A stretch of 64,000 nt of DNA from NCBI RefSeq assembly GCF_000002995.4, contig NW_025062478.1, positions 9,276,001-9,340,000 of the forward strand, in the 5' to 3' direction. Both the position numbers and the translations under genes were made by a program. Origin of the DNA: Brugia malayi. Taxonomy: Eukaryota > Nematoda > Chromadorea > Rhabditida > Onchocercidae. This document shows positions 13,857-24,800 of this stretch, in pieces (position 1 is the stretch's first letter; each line of letters opens with the position of its first letter). The notes beneath the pieces are model-generated. The model was not told the origin of the DNA. It was given only the letters and a program-made list of their open reading frames with translations, and searched no databases.

Positions 13857-16800
13857 TCATTCTTTATATTTTTCATCAATAAGCGGAATTGTTCGTCCGC
13901 CGTCATAAATATTCGTCGGCGCAGAAGGCGTTTCATCGAAATTGGCAATGTCGCGTTGTGTTTGAGATAGTTCCGGAAGAAGACGGAATACCACGAGAGT
14001 AATGCAAATGTTGCATGGTAATAATACCTAAGTTTCAAATGAGCTTTAACAGATAAGCTATCATGTGAAGTAATCAAATAGATATCGCGGATACCTTCTT
14101 TTTTTTTTTTTTTTTTTAAATAAAATAACGATCGTAAATGAAATGATTGAGTAGGAGTGAACGATGAAAATGAGAAATGGAAAGTTTTGAAAAAATGAAT
14201 CAGAATTAAATGACATATACAAAAGCTTTTAATGATTAATACGATAAATTCATAATTTGTTTATTGATTAGAATGATTGGAATATCTTATTTAGACTAAT
14301 TAACACTTTATTTAAAGAAACTGATGGGTAAAAATTCCTAATTAAATTAAGAATACTCCAAACACATTGGAGAGACCTAATTTCAATACAAAACAAAAAC
14401 AAAAAAAAAATTTTTTTTCATTAATTAAAAAAAAAATAAAATATTTGGAAATTTCTTTTTCTTTTTTGTTTAACAAAAAACATGTTGATTTAAAATAAAT
14501 AATTAAGATTTCATTTACAATTCAAAGGAATAATTCCTTAACAGTTAAAAAAATAAATTTAGAAATAAAAATATTGAAATTTTTGGATACTAGAAGATCG
14601 TAAAAAAATATTTTTTGGAAAGCTTATTTCGTATTATGGAAAATTTTCGACGAGTCAAATGATTGTCATGCATGTCGGGTCGGAGTAAAACTAATAAACT
14701 AATTCATATTGTCAAAAACTTTAGAATAGAATTCTTCCAAATGAATAATTCAAGAGAGCCAAATCGATCTCATAACTATTAGCACTTTTTCAACATCCAA
14801 AAAAAAAAATTGCTTAAAATAAATTTCGAGAATGGAACAAAACTAATTAATTAAGGACTAAGGTATAATTAAGGTATACAGTACTGCTTGTATCACTGCT
14901 TGGAATTTAATCTTTTATTTATGAATGCATTGTTTGAAGACAAAGGGAGAAGGAGAGAGACCAAGAAAAAGAGCAGTCGAGTGATTAATTAATTAATTAA
15001 TTAAATTGTCTACCTTGACATAAGCATTGATTCAACTAAACAAAAAAAAAACATCTTTTTCTAGATATAGAATATTAGTTTGTATTGGTTTCCATAGTTA
15101 ACAAATTAAATTCAAGCTGTTAAAAAATTAAACTTCAAATTGTAAATGAATTAAATTTTACTCAAAACAATTAAATAAATTGCAAATATATTTCAATTAC
15201 ACAAATAGAAAAAAAAAAGGTCCAAAAGCACTATCTCATAATATTTATATAAACATCTGTCGATGATGCGAATTGTCGCAGAATTGACCTTAACAGGTAC
15301 GTTGCTCGTCGTTACCATCAATTGTCAACCTTACTACCCTCTTTCAATGCTAAAGAAATGAAGCAAACAAGCTTTAATCGATTTTATGCTCTATCCACAA
15401 TACACGTTGACAAATTTAATTGGAATTTAAATTTTATTTATTTGTTGATTAATTATTGCAAACATTGTAAACATTTTTTGTCATTTTTTTGTAATTAAAT
15501 AATCGCAAAATATATTGCAATTACAAAAGAAAAAGAAAAAAAAAAAGTAAAAATACAATCACATCTCATAGATGGTGTAAACAGTTATTTTAAAATTATT
15601 AAATTGAAAGAATTCTATTACATTTAGAATTAGAAGCACAATTTTCAACTGTTTATGCTTAATTTGTTTATAATTTAAATTTTAAATCAACTTTTGTTGA
15701 ATAGCTGCCTTTGACATCTATCATTGATCATCAATATTATCATAAACAAATTAATCTCATCATTTGTTGTTCTTTGATTGATTTGTTGCAATTTTCAAAT
15801 TTTATTCACAATATAAACATATTAAATAGTTTTGCACCAAATTTAATAGTTTTACCAAAATTAAATTTTTGTTTCAACGGAGCTAACAAAAGTAAAATTT
15901 CTGTAATAATATATTGTCCTACTAAAATTCGAAATAATTTCCAATTGCTTTGATATATTTCCCTTGCACACAATGCCATTTGTCTTCAACAATAGTGAAT
16001 TTCTAGATAAAAGTATTTGATAAATAGATGGAATCATCGTAAAACGAGGAAAAAGAAAGGAAAAAATTAAAATTGAATGATTCTTCAGAAAAAAACTTTA
16101 TCCTTAACTAAGAAATATTACCTTTAACCTTCAAACTGAAATATTTGACCTTTAACCTGAGGATAAGAGAAATTTAACCTGAATATTTTACTTTTATCTT
16201 AAAGTAATAAAAATTAGAAAATTAGTGTAAGAGATAGAATTGTATTTCTCTTAACTTTCATAAAATACTTGGCAGTAATGTAAAATTAAGTTTTAAAATT
16301 TTCGATCTTAATAATCAGTAAATGACAGCAATGAGCAGAGCTTATTATTCCAAATCAATTACAATAAACAAAGATTACTAAATTAGCTCTAAATGACATC
16401 TGAGAAACTGTTTATGTAATTTTTAAATTATCAGATGGTTATCTTAACACTTACTGATTATGATTTTTTCATTATTACATTTAAAAGCAAACTGACTGAT
16501 AAGAGTAAATGTTATCTAAATATTTGTCACACTTAATAAAATAAATTGTATTTGCTCAAATTTTATTCATCGATCCAGTTAAGTATATATATTATCACTA
16601 AATTTTTATAATATAAGATAAATTGAATAGTTTAATTAATTAGACATTAATATTCCAATACGGTAGGTACAGTTTCGAATACGATATTAAGGTGGGAATG
16701 ATTTTTAGAATTAAAACTGTGATTAAACTATCCCTCTTCCTTCTATCTTTCTTTTTACTTTTCTTCCTTTAAATGATAAGATAAATTGATGAAATTTGAA

Positions 16801-18543
16801 AAAAAAAAGAAAGAAAGCTTATCTATTCGTAGATATTAACGTATTCTCCTCACTATTATTCAACGACATCATGTTATCATCAATATCAAATGAGGACATG
16901 CAATGGAATTTTAATGTTGAACTGTGAAGTGAAGGTGAAATTTTCTGCTCAAACTTCTGTTTAATGACTTCTTATCAGCATCGAGATTCAACAGATAAGC
17001 CTACTGATAAGTTTCCAAATAGTTATCATTGCTCATATTGCATAAATGTATGCATATATTATAACAAATAAAAGATATGTGACAGCTAAGTATGCTTTAA
17101 TATTATTCTTTGAATTTCAATCTATTCATTGATTGCTTTAAAGCCAATCAATCAATCAATCAATAATTACATTTTTCAATTCTTTCATATTTTTTTAGAT
17201 CAAAATTCAACAATTTTGCAAATGAAATGAATGAAATACATATGGAATTTTTCTCGTTGTAATAAAACGATGAAATATATTGTCGAGACACCGACACTTT
17301 CATGATCTTATCTTTTACTTCCACATACACACAGACATACACATGCATGCATGCATGCAAGTAAGTAAAGCATTATATTATGAACAATGTGCTACTCAAA
17401 CAGATAAGATTAGAGTATTCTGATTAGTTGATAAATTGCTTAGCTAAAAACTTTGTCATTAATTGTTGATAGTAATTACATAGAGATAATTGCATATCAC
17501 AGTTTAAAAAAATGGTTTGGTTTTTTTATTTTTATTTGAAAATATAATGTCAATAATAATTATTTTGTACAAATATCAAAATTTTTTTTGATGAAAATTT
17601 AATTTTAAACGAAAAGTCTAATTTTCATGAAAACATTCGTAAGTGAATGATAAATGAATAATATGAAAGCAATGAATTTAGAAATGATCATGTAATAACG
17701 ATAGAATAACAATTTGAAAATAAAATAGTAATAATGTAGTGATAATAATAAATAAAAACGACCAATGTTTACATTTCATTAAAAAAAAAAAACTTAATTT
17801 TTATTAGAAGTTAAAAAAAAAATATCCTAATAATATAATACTTATTAGAGTTAAAGTGAAGAAAAAGTTATTTCATTTTTTTCCGGAACTTTCGAGTTTA
17901 ACTGCAAATTAATTTCATTTAGTCTATTGTTAACAGATTGGTTAATTATTTTTTAACATTTTTTGAAAAAATTCCATCAGAAATTAATTTAGCTCCTTGA
18001 TTATGCAAATTTTCTGATTTTCAAGTTTATTTTGATTAGTTCATCCTACTTTCATGATTCATCCAATTTCTATTGCATTACTAAGCATTGTTTTAGCATT
18101 TCGAATATTTTGATTTTAACATTTTCCGTTTTATTATGGCTTCATCATTCATATATACTACTTAAGTAATTGAAAACTTTTTAAATCATTAATAAGCATA
18201 AAATTGAAGTATTTAGCATACGAATATGATAGAACTAAATTAAAGAAAAAAAAAAAAAACGAAACATATCTAAAATTTGAAATTAACCAATTCAATGTAA
18301 TGAGATGGTGTTACGGTGTTGGCCAAGAACTTATGAATGCCAGTGTCAAAAGAGGTGCTAATGATGCTAATTAGTTGAGACAGGTAAACATTTATTAACC
18401 TACCTTGCTTTCACTCATTTCCACCACCGATGACATATTTGGAATTTGTGGTACCTCATTTTTTCTCTTCAGATTTCTGTTTCGTTTGTTTCGTGTTGCA
18501 CGTAAGATTGGTCGTTTTGATACTATTGTAAAATTTCTTATCA
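13857..18543 (-). CDS. Tentative 3' end of an unrecognised membrane protein gene (two exons)
   Basis: Proposed exons are 18404-18543, entered in phase 1 and ending AGCAAG|GTAGGT, and 13857-14027, after TTAG, ending in TGA. They join in frame. The first encodes a strongly basic stretch (RATRNKRNRNLKRKN) followed by a Ser/Glu-rich end. The second begins with a hydrophobic helix (VLLPCNICITLVVFRLL) and ends in a polar tail (YDGGRTIPLIDEKYKE, then stop). Such a layout fits a last membrane helix with a short C-terminal tail, but I recognise no family. The intron would be 4.4 kb, the upstream exons are missing, and the 13.9 kb segment is open in a second minus frame too. Treat as a hypothesis. Confidence 0.25.
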
Positions 18544-21500
18544 CTAAAAATTATCATCGTTGGTTTTATGATAACTTCTAAATTTGAATTTTGGAACGGA
18601 ATTTCATATGAAATTATTCAGTTTTAAATATCAAACGGAAAGCAGAAAAATTTTCAAAGGTTAAAATTAAAAATTAATTTTCTTACTCAATTATTTCATC
18701 TCATCTTAAAATTTATAATCTCTATTAAATTCCTACTTACTTCCACATGCGGTAAATAATTACTTCCGTTAATGACGTGTTACCAGAAGACTTGAGCCTG
18801 ATACGTCGGTTAACTCAAATCAGTAACAAATATTGTAGTAAGATTTTAAATTGAAATTAGCCAGAATTAGCAGTAGGAATGACAGCTAAATCTCTGCAAA
18901 AGTAAAATTAAAAGATAAATTTGTGAAATTTAAGAATAGCATAATTTTAAATTTCTGAAATGCTAGTTTGTTAGTAAACTGAACGGAAATTTAAGCATTT
19001 CCGTCAATTTACAACTTTGAAACGCACAGAAACGAAAGAGCAATGATTGTTGCATTTGAACGTGAACGAATTGTATTAGAATTAAGAATAAAATTTCAAA
19101 TAAACAGGCTATGCTGTAAGATTACAACGTGTGATAAACAAAAGTTCGAAATTTTGAAAATGAAACACAAAAATAGGTAAGAAATTATTTCGGAAATCAA
19201 TAATTTAAATAAATATTTTTACAAAAATTAAACCCACCGTTTTATAAACAAATATGTTAGTAATATTTGCAGCAAAGAATGAGAAAATATCAAATACTGA
19301 TGAGATTCAGGATCCAGAATTTTCTATGACTTTACAGGATGAGCATAACGAACTTATCCTGTAAAGCGGGAATCAGAATAAAAAAGCATTTGTTGTCTCT
19401 AGAAAATTGCGGTTGATCTAATTGGTGTAAGATTTATAGGTGGAAATAAAAAGGGGACATTAATTTGAAAAAAAACAAACAATCTCATTGGAAATAAACA
19501 AATAATAAAGTCTGGGATGTTAGATTATTTCACAGAATTCAATTCATATTTAAAATTCAATAAACAACGTTTGAATTAAATGAAATCGTAAAGTGTATAC
19601 ACTGCTAATAATAAAAATGTATTATTGAGCTTAACTTATTCTATTTCAAAGATTTCAAATGTAAGAATAAACAAATAGCCAATAGCCAATGGTGGACAAA
19701 GGCTAGCAAAATAAACAGTTGTTAGTAGGATAAGTGGAATTCGCTGCATTATAATTTAAAACTATTAGTACAATTAAATTTTAATCATTAATCAGTGAAA
19801 GTAATTTAATTTGAATAAAACTTTTTGCATCAATTCTAAGTTTTCTTCGATATATTTTTGCTAGAAGTAAATAATTAATATATTTTTGACTAAATAAGCT
19901 GTAATTTTTATTTGTACGAATTTGAAAATTAATTTTAAAATTAAAATGCTCTCATTGACATCCATTAAAGTGCTAAAACACTTTAACAGTTACTCAATAG
20001 TTTTTTAATCTAATAATTCCTTCGAAAGCACATTAATTTTTAATTGCCAAAATTTTAAATATTTCATTGATTTAAAATTTTATTTTTTAGCACTAAAATT
20101 TGCTGGCAAGTTATAAATTTTTCAGTACATTTAGTTAAATTAATTAATTAGACAAGTGGTTGATTTGTTAACGATTTGATTTGATACTTTTAAAATTATT
20201 GCGAAGGTCAAAAGTTATTGCATTAATTGGTGACATATATTTTCAATTATATCTCGAATTTTTTTTTTTTTTTTTCATTTATTTACTCTTACTTTCAGCT
20301 TTATTTCAAGTAATTTAACTTAATGTACTGAAAACTTTTCAATTTTAAATTATAATATTAGATTGTATTTATTTTTTAATGTAGGCTCATTCCTTTCTAT
20401 TTGATGAAAAATTTTTATAATTTTAAAATGTTTAAAAATTTACACAATTGGAAATATTCATATAATTGAAAATAAAAAGTTATAAATGCAAAATAAATTT
20501 AAAACTGAGAAGAACATTTTAAATCTTTTCAATCCTTTCAAGATCTGTGATAACATTTAACATTTGATAACCATATTATTTGTACAGAACTTTTAAAACT
20601 TAAACTATTAAATTTCCAGTTCGACTTTCAACACTTTTTTTTTTGCACCTTGGCCAATGGTTTATACGGCTAACTTTAAAAGTAATAATTAGAAAATATT
20701 ATAAAAGATTTTATGTATATTATTTGCATAGCTCTGAAAGTAAGTACTGCAACATTTAATAGTCTAGTAAAATTAGTTAGGCATCATAACGCTTGGCTTT
20801 TATTTGGCTCACTAAGGCTGAATATAAAGTTAATTATTGGAAAAAAGCCTATTACTACGAGATATTTCTGGATATTATTCAAAAAATGCCATAATTTCTG
20901 TGAGGTCTAAGTCATTTTAATTTTTTCAAAGGTTAATTAGCAAATAGATAAAAAGAAATATTCGAATGCCTTTTTTTTCTTTTTCTTGAAAGCAAATGCT
21001 TTTCCGTATCCGGCAGATTCTGGAAAGATTCTATCAATTGTGACTTTTTTAAGTGCTACTGTTTATAGCAAATAATTCAATATAAAATGTTGAATTATTC
21101 ATTTGATAATTAAATTAAAATTTCAGCGTTCATTGAAATTTCCCAGTGCCAATTCCAACTTTTCAGTATTTTTGGCATTTATCACATGAAACATTTACTA
21201 TAATGCATTGATTAAAAGAATCTGAGTAATTACAACGGCAAAATTAGTTCTAAAATTTAAACAATTTGAAATTTTCGACTTATTTCATAGAAATTGAATT
21301 TCAATGATAATTGAAATTTGAATTTGTATCAGAAGAGTTTCAAAGAAGTCACAAATAACGTCAGAAGTTAGTAAATTATGTTCAGTTAATAATAAATCTA
21401 GTATTTGTGAGGGAGAGAGAGAGAGGAGGGAGAGAGAAGGGAGAGAGGAGAGAGAGAGGGAGGATGGATAAGTAAAAAGAATAGCCATAATTGAGATGAG

Positions 21501-21837
21501 GAAATGATATAAGAAAGGTAGAACTATTAATTGTGTAAGGGATTGGTGACAGTCTTCAGTCAACACATACAAATTTGGGTTACGGCTATTTATCATAAGT
21601 TCATATCACTATAAGATTCATATCACTATGAGATATCACTCTTCTTATTCTTTTTCTATCTTTTCTTATCAGCAAAAGGCTATGTTTCATACTTTGCTGA
21701 TAATGTACTATCATTAGTTATTTATTTGTTAACATTAATCATTTCCTTATGAGTTATTTCTAAATTTTTTGCTTACTATAAGTTAATCTCTTGATCAGTC
21801 ATATCATTCACATTATATTGATTAGCTCATATTACTT

Positions 21838-21849
21838 CTTTACTTTCAG
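21838..21849 (+). promoter_or_regulatory. Likely spliced-leader trans-splice acceptor of the UDP-galactopyranose mutase gene
   Basis: TTTACTTTCAG ends at 21849, 44 bases before the ATG, with no coding exon or donor in front of it. This is the usual picture for a nematode outron acceptor. Inferred from sequence only. Confidence 0.45.
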
Positions 21850-21893
21850 ATTGATAAAGTTATATTTATATAACACTTGGAATTGCTTTATTG

Positions 21894-24800
21894 ATGAGAA
21901 TTATAGTTATCGGTGCTGCACCGACAGGTCTTGGTGTAGCTTATCGTCTTTATCAATTGCAAAACAATAACATTGATATTGCTAAAAATGTCGAATTAAT
22001 TGTTTTGGAGAAGGTTGGTGATATGAGAGAAATATTCTTGACATCTCAGGTGATATGAGAGAAATATTCTTGACATCCCAGGTGATATGAGAGAAATATT
22101 CTTGACATCTCAGGTGATATGAGAGAAATATTCTTGACATCTCAGGTAACATGAGAGAAATATTCTTGACATCTCAGATGACATGAGAGAAATATTCTTG
22201 ACATCTCAGATGACATGAGAGAAATATTCTTGACATCTCAGGTGATATGAGAGAAATATTCTTGACATCTCAGGTGATATGAGAGAAATATTCTTGACAT
22301 CCCAGGTGATATGAGAGAAATATTCTTGACATCTCAGGTAATATGAGAGAAATATTCTTGACATCTCAGGTAACATGAGAGAAATATTCTTGACATCCCA
22401 GGTGATATGAGAGAAATATTCTTGACATCTCAGGTGATATGAGAGAAATATTCTTGACATCTCAGATGACATGAGAGAAATATTCTTGACATCCCAGGTG
22501 ATATGAGAGAAATATTCTTGACATCTCAGGTAATATGAGAGAAATATTCTTGACATCTCAGGTAACATGAGAGAAATATTCTTGACATCTCAGATGACAT
22601 GAGAGAAATATTCTTGACATCTCAGGTGATATGAGAGAAATATTCTTGACATCTCAGGTAATATGAGAGAAATATTCTTGACATCTCAGGTAACATGAGA
22701 GAAATATTCTTGACATCTCAGATGACATGAGAGAAATATTCTTGACATCTCAGGTGATATGAGAGAAATATTCTTGACATCTCAGGTAATATGAGAGAAA
22801 TATTCTTGACATCTCAGGTAACATGAGAGAAATATTCTTGACATCTCAGATGACATGAGAGAAATATTCTTGACATCTCAGGTGATATGAGAGAAATATT
22901 CTTGACATCTCAGGTAATATGAGAGAAATATTCTTGACATCTCAGGTAACATGAGAGAAATATTCTTGACATCTCAGATGACATGAGAGAAATATTCTTG
23001 ACATCTCAGATGACATGAGAGAAATATTCTTGACATCTCAGGTGATATGAGAGAAATATTCTTGACATCCCAGGTAATATGAGAGAAATATTCTTGACAT
23101 CTCAGGTAACATGAGAGAAATATTCTTGACATCTCAGATGACATGAGAGAAATATTCTTGACATCTCAGGTGATATGAGAGAAATATTCTTGACATCTCA
23201 GGTGACATGAGAGAAATATTCTTGACATCTCAGATGACATGAGAGAAATATTCTTGACATCTCAGATGACATGAGAGAAATATTCTTGACATCTCAGGTG
23301 ATATGAGAGAAATATTCTTGACATCTCAGGTGATATGAGAGAAATATTCTTGACATCTCAGGTGACATGAGAGAAATATTCTTGACATCTCAGGTGGCAT
23401 GAGAGAAATATTCTTGACATCCCAGGTGATATGAGAGAAATATTCTTGACATCTCAGGTGATATGAGAGAAATATTCTTGACATCTCAGATGACATGAGA
23501 GAAATATTCTTGACATCCCAGGTGATATGAGAGAAATATTCTTGACATCTCAGGTGACATGAGAGAAATATTCTTGACATCTCAGGTGATATGAGAGAAA
23601 TATTCTTGACATCTCAGGTGATATGAGAGAAATATTCTTGACATCTCAGGTGACATGAGAGAAATATTCTTGACATCTCAGGTGATATGAGAGAAATATT
23701 CTTGACATCTCAGGTGATATGAGAGAAATATTCTTGACATCTCAGGTGACATGAGAGAAATATTCTTGACTCTCAGGTGATATGAGAGAAATATTCTTGA
23801 CATCTCAGGTGACATGAGAGAAATATTCTTGACATCTCAGGTAATATGAGAGAAATATTCTTGACATCTCAGGTGACATGAGAGAAATATTCTTGACTCT
23901 CAGGTGATATGAGAGAAATATTCTTGACATCTCAGGTGACATGAGAGAAATATTCTTGACATCTCAGGTAATATGAGAGAAATATTCTTGACATCTCAGG
24001 TGACATGAGAGAAATATTCTTGACATCTCAGGTGATATGAGAGAAATATTCTTGACATCTCAGGTGACATGAGAGAAATATTCTTGACATCTCAGGTAAT
24101 ATGAGAGAAATATTCTTGACATCTCAGGTAACATGAGAGAAATATTCTTGACATCTCAGGTGATATGAGAGAAATATTCTTGACATCTCAGGTGATATGA
24201 GAGAAATATTCTTGACATCTCAGGTGATATGAGAGAAATATTCTTGACATCTCAGGTGATATGAGAGAAATATTCTTGACATCTCAGGTGACATGAGAGA
24301 AATATTCTTGACATCTCAGGTGATATGAGAGAAATATTCTTGACATCTCAGGTGATATGAGAGAAATATTCTTGACATCTCAGGTGATATGAGAGAAATA
24401 TTCTTGACATCTCAGGTGATATGAGAGAAATATTCTTGACATCTCAGGTGATATGAGAGAAATATTCTTGACATCTCAGGTAATATGAGAGAAATATTCT
24501 TGACATCTCAGGTAACATGAGAGAAATATTCTTGACATCTCAGGTGATATGAGAGAAATATTCTTGACATCTCAGGTGACATGAGAGAAATATTCTTGAC
24601 ATCTCAGGTGACATGAGAGAAATATTCTTGACATCTCAGGTGACATGAGAGAAATATTCTTGACATCTCAGGTGATATGAGAGAAATATTCTTGACATCT
24701 CAGGTGACATGAGAGAAATATTCTTGACATCTCAGGTGGCATGAGAGAAATATTCTTGTCAACATCTCAGGTCACAAACATTTCTACATAGTGATATAAT

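Larger units (their letters stand above)
12581..21893. other. Gene-poor AT-rich interval with scattered exon-like segments
   Basis: No confident complete gene. Apart from homopolymers, AATT and AATC repeats (14981-15003, 17144-17163), ATGC repeats (17342-17358) and a GA-rich tract (21411-21467), there are islands of more balanced base composition with splice-like borders: 13009-13112, 13857-14027, 15263-15296, 18404-18543, 18730-18790, 19273-19364 and 20713-21071. Two of these on the minus strand are compatible with one gene (separate entry). The rest may be exons of unrecognised genes, decayed gene pieces or conserved noncoding DNA. Confidence 0.5.

Noticed and set aside
22206..23580. Minus-strand open frames with repeating [25 protein letters not shown] peptides
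   Set aside because: They arise from the 32-bp array: three units are 96 bases, so a frame stays open until a 31-bp unit or a variant stops it. No start context, splice sites or homology.
22018..24772. CRISPR-like array
   Set aside because: Repeats are directly adjacent with no unique spacers, and the host DNA is eukaryotic with spliced genes.
22018..24772. Heat-shock-element array (GAAATATTC in each unit)
   Set aside because: The spacing between GAA and TTC is three bases, whereas the known element needs two; the dyad is weak.
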